A DNA stretch of 52,533 bases. Origin: Pseudanabaena cinerea FACHB-1277. GTDB taxonomy: Bacteria; Cyanobacteriota; Cyanobacteriia; Pseudanabaenales; Pseudanabaenaceae. The notes beneath the pieces are model-generated. The model did no database searches and was not told the origin of the DNA. It saw only the letters and a program-made list of their open reading frames with translations. A program made the position numbers and the translations under genes. Location of the stretch: positions 1 to 52,533 of the forward strand of contig NZ_JACJPY010000025.1 of the NCBI RefSeq assembly GCF_014696345.1. Direction: 5' to 3'. Positions 44,481 through 52,533 of this stretch are shown piece after piece. Position 1 is the stretch's first letter. Every line of letters begins with the position of its first letter.

Positions 44481-47400
44481 CTACGCAAAGGGCAATTCTG
44501 GATTATTCGCCGCAGATTGCTTACCCTTGGTTTTTCCTTTTGCCTTTTTACTTTTTCCTTCCGACCTGTCGCCCCGCAGCACTTCTTCTTGATAACGCTC
44601 TTCATTGAGGGCAAGGAGTCGCGCTAGGACTTCATCGCGGATCTCGTCTGCCCAACGATAACGATAGGGCTTTTTCTTTTGCCTTTTCTCCCCTCGCCCT
44701 GTGGGAGAGGGGTCGGGGGTGAGGGTTTCTTCTTCGTCTTCATAATCGAGCAGAAACTCACAAGTGGGCTGAAGGTCTGTCCAGCCGTAAGCATCGAGGA
44801 CGGCTCTATCCATTTGATTATGGAGGTCGCGCAGTTTGAGAATGTCTTGATCGTATTCGTCGGGATCGTGGAAGCGGTTGTAGGTGGCGGTGAGTCCTTG
44901 ATTGTTGGAAATCATTAACTGAGCGCGGTATTCGTAATATTCTTTTCCTATGGCTTCTAGTTGTGGGTTGTTTTCCCAGTTTGTTGGGAAGGGGAAGGTT
45001 TCAAAACAATCTGAGGGAGTGTATTGCAAATCATCTTTTAGTGTGGAGCTAAAGAATCTTGTCCATATCTCATGAATGCGGGATTGCAAAACTAAAAATG
45101 CTGAATATTTATCAAAGGTAAAAACTACTATTTTCTCGTTATATACCATTCCTTTAGGGAGAAAAGTAAATGCACATGATTTGCTTATACGCGAGATAAC
45201 CAATACTCGCTCTAGGGGGGCGATCGCTTTTGTCCCCTCTTGATTTCGTCTACCAAAAAGCCACCATTGTCTGCTATAACTGCCTGGCTTATCTTTTCGG
45301 TCAGGATATACTTTATCTCTAACTATTTTGTATAAATCAGGATAATCTTTAGCCTCTTGTTCAGTCATTTCCCCAAAGTTAATCACATAACGATGATGGG
45401 AATGGGTTGGGCTAGTATTTACTTCTTCGCCGCCAATATAGGGAAAGATTCTCTCAGAATTTTTAGGATCTTTTTCGATCAAGCGGTGCATCTCTTCGAT
45501 ACTTGTCGCATCAGGATTAGAATCATCAAATGTAAACCCCATACCTAATACAATGCTGCCCTGAAAACTTTTTCCTGAGTTTGCCAGTAGGCGCTTTGGG
45601 TCTTGATTTCCACCTTTATAAAAGAGGAATGCTGAAATAAGTGGAACGTCTTTTCCATCTAGTTTTTTTATTCCTGTATAAACACCTTTAATTACATTTA
45701 AAACACTGACAATAACTGCCGCATCACCTGCCCACTTCACCCGTTTTTGAGCATTGTAAATCGTGCCGCCGTTTTCACAAATAAAGCGTAATCCTGTTGT
45801 ACGAGTATCACCTTGAGCAATGCTATTTGTCGCAATAAGTCCAAAAGTTCCATTCTTTCTCAATAAATTAAAAGCACGTCTAAAGAAATGAGCAACCAAA
45901 TCGCCATTGCTATGAGTTTCAGGATGAATCTCTGGCAACCAATACCGATACTCATCACCCAAAACAGTACTAATTCGTTTACCACCCAAAAATGGAGGAT
46001 TACCAACGATCGCATCAAAGCCGCTATTCTGGCGAGTAAAGACTTCGGGAAATTCGATTTCCCAGTTAAAGGGAATGATGCCGCGATCGCCACTGCGTAA
46101 ATTTTGGGATAACTTCTCTAATTCTTCCTTAGTCCCTTGGGCTAATAGTTGCTTATATTCCTGCTCCCGATTAGTCCGATCCTTCGCATTTTTACCATCA
46201 AAAAACGCCGCAATCTTAGCATCCGCCGACCGCCGACTCGGTGACAAATCCGCATCGATCGCCATTAACTTATCATGCTTCACATCCGCATCGCGATCGC
46301 TCAGGGTATCCTGTGACTGAATCTCTAAACGCTTACTAACAACATCCTTAACGAGATCGGCGATCGGGCGAAATAGTGATAATTGCGTATTGCTCTCAAA
46401 CGCCCCAATCTCACGACTAGTCAAACCCACTAAAGAATCACCACATTTCAAAGCATGGTCAATAAACGTAAAAGGGTAATTTTTCGCTAAAGTTGCCAAC
46501 CACAGCGACAACTTTGCCAAATTCACCGCAAAGGGATTCTTATCCACACCATAAATGCAACGCTGCGCCACCAACCGCCGCGCAATCAAAATCGGCTCCT
46601 CCGACTTCGGTAAATCATCAGGCATCCCGTCCCGTTCCCATGCAGCCACCACCGCATCCGCCAACTGCCGACAAGCCTCCACCAAAAACGCCCCCGAACC
46701 CATTGCCAGATCGCACACCTTTAAGCTCAAAACTTGCGCCGCAGTCGGTGCTGACCCCAAACCCGCAAAAATTGGCTCCAAAGTCTTCCGCACAATCGGT
46801 TCCGTCAACTTGCGCGGCGTATAGTGCGACCCACTGCGCCGCCGTTCCTCCGTCGGTTGCAAAAACAAAGCCCCCACCGCCAAAAGATTTTGCGTCCGAT
46901 GCGACACCTTACGCCCCAAAGCCGCCGCAATTCCCTCTAAAGTCTTCGCCTCCTTCAGTTCCTTTAAAGCATTTCCCGTCACCTCACAATTCGCCCAAGT
47001 CTTTAACAAACCAGCGCGATCGCTCCCCTTCGCCACCAACAAAGCCTGCATATCAACCACCACCGTAGTCGAAATCTTAGAGCCTTTCGGCTTGCTAGTC
47101 ACACCGAGGGACACACTCTCAGCCCGTTCCACCCGATAGCCCATGATGCCCTCATAGACCGAGCCAATATTTTCCACATCTAGCGATCGATAGGACAGGC
47201 GATCGCCCTCCAAAATCAATAATTTATCTAAAACCCGAAAAATCGTCCCATCAGACACACGGGGAACGCCCTCACCATACCCCTCTAGAAATGGATATTC
47301 ATCAGGTTTGAATAACTGCCCTTTTCTAGCGGGTAAATAGTCCTCAGTCGCCCCACCGCCATCATAGACAAGGCGAAACAAACTCAACAACCAAGCCCAA

Positions 47401-48473
47401 GCCCCAAAACGCTGCTCCATCGTGTCGGGATAGTTACTCGCATCATCCCGCAACCTGTCATAAAGCCCCGTTACTGCATAGTTACCCTGATACATCGCAT
47501 CATCAGGCATCACGTCCCGTTCTTCGGCATAAAGCAGAAACACCAACCGCATTAGAACCGTTACCAATCCGCCATAAATATGCTGCATAAGACCCTCACC
47601 CCCAGCCCCTCTCCCAGTGGGGGAGAGGGGAGTAAGAATCTTGCCATTGACGGCAGCATCCGCCGCTTGAAATCCTGCTAACAATTCCCAGAGAGCATCC
47701 AAAACCTGATCGGCTAAACGCTCAGACACCTCATTTTGTGACAGACGGCTATTCTCAAGGATTTTACACAGGCGGCGATCGTCCCCCATCACATTTGCCT
47801 GAAAGACGCGATAACTAGACAGCAACATATAAAAAGCACTCAGTAGCGATCGCCCCGCCACCTCCGCCATCGCCGCAAAAGAAAAAGTCAAATATCCCGA
47901 AGACTCACCCTCTGGCGCATAGACTAGCCGTAATTCCTTACCATTGGTCAGCAATCCCATCGGGATTTTTAGCCCGCGCAATAATCGCTCAAACTTTTGC
48001 TGCGGTGTCACCTCCCACCCCTGCGAACTAGCCTTATCATCTAGCCCCGTTCCTGCCTCGACTTCCTGCACCAACATCATAATTACGAATTGCGAATTAC
48101 GAATTGGCGATCCTGACTCGTAATTCGTAATTCCTAATTCGTAATTTTCCACCCCTAATTCATCTCTGTTTATCACAACATAGCTAGGCTTCAAAGTCTC
48201 GCCATAGTTCTCTAAATAATACTCAACCCCTTCAGGCGCAGCTACTAAATCTTGAGCATCCCACTCCAAAATCTGCTCCATCAAAGCCCGCAAGTCCGAC
48301 AGCAATCCATCTTTATCCAATAACTCCCGCAAAATCGGCTGCAACCTTGTGCCATCCGCCCGATCTGGTGTCGCCTCTGCCCTAGCCAGCGATCGCGCCG
48401 TCACCACCAACCCCACAGGCTGAATCAGCCCCAACCATTCCCTATGTACAAATAATTCGAGATCGTCTGTCAT
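44481..48473 (-). CDS. drmMI: DrmMI, N6-adenine DNA methyltransferase of DISARM
   Basis: 1330 aa. The methylase core has motif I VCDLAMGSGAFLVEACRQL near 586 and the catalytic motif FDAIVGNPPFLGGKR near 822 (NPPF class), separated by the variable region as in large type IIG-like adenine methylases. The C-terminal part, with ETFPFPTNW and ELRD-like helices, is the recognition region. In class 1 DISARM it modifies host DNA so that self is spared. The gene carries in-frame repeat insertions at about 44686, 47591 and 48080. The last 25 residues are Lys-rich. Confidence 0.95.
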   Translation of the reverse strand: MTDDLELFVHREWLGLIQPVGLVVTARSLARAEATPDRADGTRLQPILRELLDKDGLLSDLRALMEQILEWDAQDLVAAPEGVEYYLENYGETLKPSYVVINRDELGVENYELGITNYESGSPIRNSQFVIMMLVQEVEAGTGLDDKASSQGWEVTPQQKFERLLRGLKIPMGLLTNGKELRLVYAPEGESSGYLTFSFAAMAEVAGRSLLSAFYMLLSSYRVFQANVMGDDRRLCKILENSRLSQNEVSERLADQVLDALWELLAGFQAADAAVNGKILTPLSPTGRGAGGEGLMQHIYGGLVTVLMRLVFLLYAEERDVMPDDAMYQGNYAVTGLYDRLRDDASNYPDTMEQRFGAWAWLLSLFRLVYDGGGATEDYLPARKGQLFKPDEYPFLEGYGEGVPRVSDGTIFRVLDKLLILEGDRLSYRSLDVENIGSVYEGIMGYRVERAESVSLGVTSKPKGSKISTTVVVDMQALLVAKGSDRAGLLKTWANCEVTGNALKELKEAKTLEGIAAALGRKVSHRTQNLLAVGALFLQPTEERRRSGSHYTPRKLTEPIVRKTLEPIFAGLGSAPTAAQVLSLKVCDLAMGSGAFLVEACRQLADAVVAAWERDGMPDDLPKSEEPILIARRLVAQRCIYGVDKNPFAVNLAKLSLWLATLAKNYPFTFIDHALKCGDSLVGLTSREIGAFESNTQLSLFRPIADLVKDVVSKRLEIQSQDTLSDRDADVKHDKLMAIDADLSPSRRSADAKIAAFFDGKNAKDRTNREQEYKQLLAQGTKEELEKLSQNLRSGDRGIIPFNWEIEFPEVFTRQNSGFDAIVGNPPFLGGKRISTVLGDEYRYWLPEIHPETHSNGDLVAHFFRRAFNLLRKNGTFGLIATNSIAQGDTRTTGLRFICENGGTIYNAQKRVKWAGDAAVIVSVLNVIKGVYTGIKKLDGKDVPLISAFLFYKGGNQDPKRLLANSGKSFQGSIVLGMGFTFDDSNPDATSIEEMHRLIEKDPKNSERIFPYIGGEEVNTSPTHSHHRYVINFGEMTEQEAKDYPDLYKIVRDKVYPDRKDKPGSYSRQWWLFGRRNQEGTKAIAPLERVLVISRISKSCAFTFLPKGMVYNEKIVVFTFDKYSAFLVLQSRIHEIWTRFFSSTLKDDLQYTPSDCFETFPFPTNWENNPQLEAIGKEYYEYRAQLMISNNQGLTATYNRFHDPDEYDQDILKLRDLHNQMDRAVLDAYGWTDLQPTCEFLLDYEDEEETLTPDPSPTGRGEKRQKKKPYRYRWADEIRDEVLARLLALNEERYQEEVLRGDRSEGKSKKAKGKTKGKQSAANNPELPFA
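44686..44728 (-). repeat. Interspersed palindromic element in the 3' part of drmMI
   Basis: On the minus strand this reads ACCCTCACCCCCGACCCCTC then TCCCACAGGGCGAGGGGAG; it encodes TLTPDPSPTGRGEK in frame near the C-terminus of DrmMI. Same family as the element in drmA, in the same orientation relative to the coding strand. Confidence 0.85.
47591..47636 (+). repeat. Inverted copy of the palindromic element in the 5' half of drmMI
   Basis: On the plus strand this reads GACCCTCACCCCCAGCCCCT then CTCCCAGTGGGGGAGAGGGG. Because it is inverted relative to the copy at 44686, the coding strand reads ILTPLSPTGRGAGGEGL. Both orientations of the palindrome therefore stay open in this gene. Confidence 0.85.
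48080..48147. repeat. Tandem/inverted AATTACGAATT repeat inside drmMI
   Basis: The words AATTACGAATT and TAATTCGTAATT recur in both directions across 68 bases. On the coding strand they give ENYELGITNYESGS and IRNSQFVIMML. This is another interspersed repeat type common in filamentous cyanobacteria, inserted in frame between the N-terminal domain and the downstream region of DrmMI. Confidence 0.8.
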
Positions 48474-48485
48474 GTTTTTACGGTT

Positions 48486-48695
48486 TTATACTGCCACTGG
48501 TTGATCAATCAAAAATTCTAAGGAAAAGGGATTATCAGTACGTTTAGAGGCATCTAAAATCTCAATACCAACAACCTTTCCTGCCACATCAAAATCTAAA
48601 ATTACACCCTCACTCTGTTCATCACTCTCTTCAATCGGAACTTCTGACAATAAGATTCGCAGAACATCAACCACAGGATCGTAAATTACTTTCAT
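48486..48695 (-). CDS. DUF2283 protein, possible antitoxin
   Basis: 69 aa. MKVIYDPVVDVLRILLSEVP, then GVILDFDVAGKVVGIEILDASKR, is a typical DUF2283 sequence. Its ATG overlaps the stop of the DUF4258 gene by 4 bases. DUF4258-DUF2283 pairs are frequent in cyanobacteria and look like toxin-antitoxin modules, with DUF2283 the presumed antitoxin. The gene ends 12 bases before drmMI and is on the same strand, so it is likely cotranscribed with DISARM. Confidence 0.9.
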   Translation of the reverse strand: MKVIYDPVVDVLRILLSEVPIEESDEQSEGVILDFDVAGKVVGIEILDASKRTDNPFSLEFLIDQPVAV

Positions 48696-48952
48696 TGTTC
48701 ACTCCAATATTTTTTGACTTTACTAGTTTTGTATATTGTAACCACAGTCAGCAAATCACCTCGAATATCTCCAACTACCCTCAATAAATATTGTTTCTGG
48801 TTAAGCTCAAACCGAGATTGATAAATATTCCGTTCCTCATTTACAGATATTATTTGCTCAGGACTTTGCAAAACCTCCTCAATTTGTAACTGGGTAATAT
48901 TTCTTCTCAGCATTTCCTTTCGAGCATGATCTGAGAAAACAACATTATTCAT
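48692..48952 (-). CDS. DUF4258 protein, possible toxin
   Basis: 86 aa. FSDHARKEMLRRNITQLQIE, then EVLQSPEQIISVNEERNIYQ and LLRVVGDIRGDLLTVVTIYK, matches DUF4258, a small RelE/ParE-like-sized family commonly placed upstream of DUF2283. By analogy it may be an RNase-type toxin, though the biochemical activity of the family is not something I can establish here. It lies between drmD and drmMI on the DISARM strand. Confidence 0.9.
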   Translation of the reverse strand: MNNVVFSDHARKEMLRRNITQLQIEEVLQSPEQIISVNEERNIYQSRFELNQKQYLLRVVGDIRGDLLTVVTIYKTSKVKKYWSEQ

Positions 48953-48986
48953 AAATCCTCTTAATCAAAAATCATACAACTCAAAA

Positions 48987-51900
48987 TTAACTTGTTATTG
49001 GATACAAATAAACCAAGCCCACAGGCTCAATGCGACTCGCTTTCACCTCATAGACTTTTTGAATCCGTTGCGGTTCAGCAATGATTTCCTGCTCTAATTG
49101 CAGCAATCGCTTTTGCCAATGCTTCAAATCAGCATCCAGTTGTCTCTGTTCCTCCGCACTAAATAGCGAAAGCTGCTGAGTTTTGTATTGAGACTGTTGC
49201 ATGAGGATGCGATCGCGTTGTTCTTCTAACAATTTCTGCATATCCGCCGCCTCATCGTCACCACGTTTCGTTAAGAGCCGCTTTGCCCTATCCGTCAAAG
49301 TCTCAGCACGATTTTCTAGATGAGGAATTAACTCTTCCACATCTCTCGCCGCATAAGCCTTGAATTGATCTTGATGAGACTGCGAAACATTACATAACGA
49401 AGGTGTGGCTAAAACATCCTCAAGTTCTCGCAAAACATCCTTTTTATCGCTTTCTCCAAGCGGGCGCAACTTTGCCCGACCGCGCAGAGCAGGATCATTC
49501 CATTCCGCCGCCACTGCCACAATTTCATCATGGAGCCTCGTGGCGCGATCGCCATAAAGCGACAACCGACCAAGCGCAATCACTTTGGGAATTGTCTCTC
49601 TGGTATGGCAAACACAAGCGCGAGTTAACTCATCATGCAAAAATCCTTGGGATAGGAATCGCCCTAGCAAACGCTGTACCAGTCGATGCTCTAGATGCAA
49701 ATGCACCACCTCACCATCAAGGGATTGCGGATCGCGGAACACAATCGGGCGGATTGGTGACTCATTGCGCCATTCCCAGAGTTTTTGTCCTTTTTGACGT
49801 GGCGATCGCAAACTATCTAAAGCTGCTAACCATGTAGGGTCAGCATTGGCAGCATCTTCAGGAAAATACCAACGGGCAGTATCAGGCGACTTGAGCGCAT
49901 CTTCGGCATTAACTGCGCCTAGCGGCTGTGCGCCCAATATTTCTAAAGATGCGGATAGGGTTTCGCGAAAATGGCGATCATCGAGAGTCAGCCATTCTCG
50001 CGCTTTTTTGAGCATATTTTCTAAATCTTCCTTTTGCTGGCGTAGTTGTTGCAACTCAGGACGACTAATTTCTAACTCTTCAATAATGGCAGCTTTTTTA
50101 GTTTGACTCTGCTCATCACTACTATCTGCCTTAGCGATCGCCTCTTTAATCGAGGTTTCAGCTTTAGCATCCTTTGTCCAAATCCCACCTTCTAAGAGCT
50201 TAGAAATATTTTTTTCAATCACAGGCGATAGGCTACCCAATTCAGCTTGGATTGTCTCCGTTTTTTGGACTAGCACCGCTAAAACCCGATCTTCAGGACG
50301 TTGGGGCAGTACAAAATAATGACAACGCACCTCAGCTTCCCGTTGCAATTTGCGATCGATCCGCCCATTGCGCTGCTCCATCCGACTCGGATTCCAAGGA
50401 ATATCAAAATGGAATAAATCTGCACAGTAGTTCTGTAAATTAATCCCTTCTCTAGCCGCATCAGTGGCAATCAAAATTCGCAAAGGAGCATCGGCAGGAT
50501 CATGATTGAAAGCTGCTTTTATCGCTTCGCGGCGATCGTCACCCATACCGCCATGAAAAGTATCAACTCTTTTATGAGCAAGATCGGAGCCATCGATCGC
50601 CGACCTAATCTGTTCCTCTAAATAGCGCTTTGTATCCGTATATTCCGTAAAGATTAAAACGCGGCAATTGTTCCACTTTGCCCCTGCTTGTCCCAGATCA
50701 GGACAGAGATTATCGCGTATCCAAGCAATTAATTTTTTAATTCTGCCATCAGGCTCATAGCGCTCTCGCTCGGCAATAGCAGTCATGCGATCGAGTAATT
50801 CTAATTCTCGTGCCGAAATATTATCTGCAATGGCGATCGCGGTCGCCGCCAACATTTGAGCATCTTCTTCCGCCATCACTTCTGTTTCTGATAGTTCAGC
50901 GCGATCATCATCATAATTCAGCGAATCACCAAGCAACGAAAAATCATCATTCAATGAACTTTTCTTAGATGCCCTTTTCTCAATACTTTTCTCAATGCCT
51001 TGCCGATGTACTTTGAGCGTCCGCGCAAAAGCCTCAATCGAAGACAGTAACCGCTTTTGCAACGAGATCATCACCAGCATTGCCGATCGCTGTTCTGACT
51101 TCTTGGCATCCTTGAGCCTTTGTTCGCGACAAGTCCGATATTCCTGCAACAAACGCGATAGCTCTAATTCTGGCGCATTCTCTGGCAAATTATCCACAGC
51201 GATCGGCAGTACATGACGCTTTGGGAAATCAGTTTCGCCAATTTCACGCAGATCTTTTTTTAGCCGCCGTACCATCACTGCATCCAGTAACTTTTTGCCG
51301 CTTTTACCACTAACCGACACACCTCGACAAAAACGCTGTGGATCGAGCATTTCTAAAAGTGCCGCAAAACTATTGGAGTGACCATTATGGGGCGTTGCTG
51401 ATAAAAACAACTTATGCTCAAAACGGGGAGCAATATCACGCAATACTTTTGTAAGTTGTGAGTCGATCGCATAGCGAGAGCTACTAGCAGGAGCCACATT
51501 ATGCGCTTCATCCAAAATCAACATGCTCGCTGGGTTAAAATCCCCCAACCACTCCCGCAAGCCCATCGTATAGTTTTCATCCCGCAGCAAAGAATGGGAA
51601 ATAATAAACCGATTATGCAATTGCCAAGGATTAATCCCATAGCCGCGTTCCCGCCGCTTCGTTGCCACAAAATCGCGATCGTAAACCGTAAAGATTAGAC
51701 CAAAGCGCTTTTCCATTTCTTCTTGCCACTGCAACACCACCGAAGGCGGACAAGCAATCACGACTCGGCGTACCTTCTGACGCATCAGCATCTCACGCAA
51801 AATCAAACCTGCTTCAATGGTTTTGCCCAAGCCGACATCATCGGCAATAAAAAGAGACACGCGGGGCATTAACAGAGCCTTGCGTAGTGGCTCAAGCTGA

Positions 51901-52247
51901 TAGGACTTCACCTCTATACCCGCACGATAGGGCGCTTGAAATAATTTCGGGTCAGTCGATGTCACACAATTCCAACGCAATGTATGCAGATATGCCGAGA
52001 ATTTTTTCGCTTCATCAAAACCCCGACGCGCCACAATATCCCATGTCGATGCTCCTATGACCTCAGCATCAATCTCCCTATCCCAAAATACCTGTAATTC
52101 TTGCCCCTGAGCATCATCATCTAAGCAAGCGAGTCTAACTGTGGTATCTCCCTGCGGATGAGCAGGATCAGGCGCAGTCACTTCTTCGACTAAATATTGG
52201 CGCGATCGCACTCTAACAATTTGTCCTGCTTCTAAAATATCAGCCAT
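48987..52247 (-). CDS. drmD: DrmD, SNF2-type helicase of class 1 DISARM
   Basis: 1086 aa from the ATG at 52247 (MADILEAGQIVRVRSRQYLV); an upstream in-frame ATG at 52274 adds nine residues and is less likely. SNF2 motifs: ADDVGLGKTIEAGLILREML near 134, LILDEAHNVAP near 244, LSATPHNGHSNSF, and the C-terminal lobe ATDAAREGINLQNYCADLFH with NPSRMEQRNGRIDR near 617-625. Long helical segments follow. DrmD defines class 1 DISARM and is the first gene of this operon, followed by the DUF4258/DUF2283 pair and drmMI. Confidence 0.95.
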   Translation of the reverse strand: MADILEAGQIVRVRSRQYLVEEVTAPDPAHPQGDTTVRLACLDDDAQGQELQVFWDREIDAEVIGASTWDIVARRGFDEAKKFSAYLHTLRWNCVTSTDPKLFQAPYRAGIEVKSYQLEPLRKALLMPRVSLFIADDVGLGKTIEAGLILREMLMRQKVRRVVIACPPSVVLQWQEEMEKRFGLIFTVYDRDFVATKRRERGYGINPWQLHNRFIISHSLLRDENYTMGLREWLGDFNPASMLILDEAHNVAPASSSRYAIDSQLTKVLRDIAPRFEHKLFLSATPHNGHSNSFAALLEMLDPQRFCRGVSVSGKSGKKLLDAVMVRRLKKDLREIGETDFPKRHVLPIAVDNLPENAPELELSRLLQEYRTCREQRLKDAKKSEQRSAMLVMISLQKRLLSSIEAFARTLKVHRQGIEKSIEKRASKKSSLNDDFSLLGDSLNYDDDRAELSETEVMAEEDAQMLAATAIAIADNISARELELLDRMTAIAERERYEPDGRIKKLIAWIRDNLCPDLGQAGAKWNNCRVLIFTEYTDTKRYLEEQIRSAIDGSDLAHKRVDTFHGGMGDDRREAIKAAFNHDPADAPLRILIATDAAREGINLQNYCADLFHFDIPWNPSRMEQRNGRIDRKLQREAEVRCHYFVLPQRPEDRVLAVLVQKTETIQAELGSLSPVIEKNISKLLEGGIWTKDAKAETSIKEAIAKADSSDEQSQTKKAAIIEELEISRPELQQLRQQKEDLENMLKKAREWLTLDDRHFRETLSASLEILGAQPLGAVNAEDALKSPDTARWYFPEDAANADPTWLAALDSLRSPRQKGQKLWEWRNESPIRPIVFRDPQSLDGEVVHLHLEHRLVQRLLGRFLSQGFLHDELTRACVCHTRETIPKVIALGRLSLYGDRATRLHDEIVAVAAEWNDPALRGRAKLRPLGESDKKDVLRELEDVLATPSLCNVSQSHQDQFKAYAARDVEELIPHLENRAETLTDRAKRLLTKRGDDEAADMQKLLEEQRDRILMQQSQYKTQQLSLFSAEEQRQLDADLKHWQKRLLQLEQEIIAEPQRIQKVYEVKASRIEPVGLVYLYPITS

Positions 52248-52305
52248 GAAGAACCCATTACAAGGTAAATTCACTATATCAGAGTTTTTTTAGCCTTTAG
52301 ATTAC

Positions 52306-52336
52306 AAAAAAGCAATATTTACGATATTGCTTTTTT
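52306..52336. terminator. Bidirectional rho-independent terminator
   Basis: AAAAAAGCAATAT (52306-52318) pairs perfectly with ATATTGCTTTTTT (52324-52336) around a five-base loop. Runs of A and T on both sides make it functional on either strand. It lies 8 bases beyond the stop of the partial minus-strand gene and upstream of drmD, separating the two transcripts. Confidence 0.85.
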
Positions 52337-52344
52337 CACAATGA

Positions 52345-52533
52345 CTACTCCACAGGTTTAGCTTCTTTGGGCTTTTTCTCAAATACTTGAATATTTGGCT
52401 CAAGCAAAACAAATCCTGTCGCAGTAGCTTCACCCATCTTGCCAGCGATCGCCGCTACCCACTGCGGATAATTAGCCTGTGCATCTTCCAACTTCTTAAA
52501 TACCTTGGGCTTCACCGTAACGCTAAAGATTTG
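52345..52533 (-). CDS. C-terminal part of a FinO-like protein (cut by window edge)
   Basis: 62 codons are open from the window edge to a TAG at 52345-52347. The translation has SVTVKPKVFKKLEDAQANYP, QWVAAIAGKMGEATATGFVL, LEPNIQVFEKKPKEAKPVE. This matches, from memory, the C-terminus of small cyanobacterial proteins annotated as fertility-inhibition FinO-like, which may bind RNA. The gene starts beyond the right edge. It is followed by the strong bidirectional terminator. Confidence 0.7.
   Translation of the reverse strand, partial: QIFSVTVKPKVFKKLEDAQANYPQWVAAIAGKMGEATATGFVLLEPNIQVFEKKPKEAKPVE

Noticed and set aside
44397-44627. 76-aa plus-strand frame between DUF3037 and drmMI
   Set aside because: It mostly overlaps the drmMI 3' end in antisense and begins in repeat-rich DNA; no family or ribosome site.
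46493-47068. 191-aa Pro-rich plus-strand frame opposite drmMI
   Set aside because: Its composition (Pro/Ser/Lys) is the antisense shadow of the drmMI coding sequence, where the methylase motif I is encoded.
1-52533. Insertion sequences, transposases or integrase genes that would explain island mobility
   Set aside because: No transposase or integrase motifs were found on either strand; only short palindromic repeats and small direct repeats are present.

Overview
This window reads as chromosome (or a large plasmid) of a cyanobacterium. The HIP1 octamer GCGATCGC and its core recur throughout coding and non-coding DNA, several cyanobacterial interspersed palindromes are present, and a partial gene at the right edge resembles the cyanobacterial FinO-like family. 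A Pseudanabaena-like filamentous lineage is possible but not shown. Almost the whole window is a defence island.

Left third (1-11301, mainly + strand): a type III CRISPR-Cas locus. An operon-like run holds a Uma2 nuclease, a CARF-HEPN Csx1-like protein, three RAMP proteins, a Csx19-like protein, a small helical protein that may be the Cas11/Csm2-type small subunit, and a second CARF-HEPN (Csm6-like) protein. Two paralogous proteins with PD-(D/E)XK-like features sit between the RAMP genes. No Cas10 is visible; if the locus is complete, it lies left of position 1. The Csx19-like gene and several single-domain Csm3-like RAMPs suggest subtype III-D, with moderate confidence. Two small membrane-protein genes (a 52-aa one and a Csx18-like one) separate the effector genes from cas1 and cas2.

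Middle (11302-25000): a leader and a very large CRISPR array. I counted 155 copies of a 37-nt repeat with 154 spacers of 35-49 nt, plus a decayed terminal repeat. Polarity is clear: cas1-cas2 and the leader are on the left, repeat variants and the decayed repeat on the right, and the repeat's 3' end is GAAAC. A decayed solitary repeat lies 1.6 kb beyond the array. Small secreted or membrane-anchored proteins follow, then three small hypothetical genes and cas6.

Housekeeping-like block (27365-35139): tex, an aldo/keto reductase, a CrtISO/phytoene-desaturase-type flavoprotein, a DUF938 methyltransferase, a membrane-anchored transglutaminase-like protein and a small hypothetical.

Right third (35156-52247, mainly - strand): a complete class 1 DISARM system in the order drmD-drmMI-drmA-drmB-drmC. 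Three small cassettes interrupt it: a DUF4258/DUF2283 pair, a HipA-like kinase/DUF3037 pair on the opposite strand, and a PIN toxin with its HTH antitoxin. Two DISARM genes carry in-frame copies of interspersed palindromic repeats. A bidirectional terminator and a partial FinO-like gene close the window.

Together, the type III system would degrade invader transcripts and trigger cyclic-oligoadenylate-activated RNases, while DISARM would restrict incoming unmodified DNA. The small toxin-like pairs may add abortive responses or simply be passengers.
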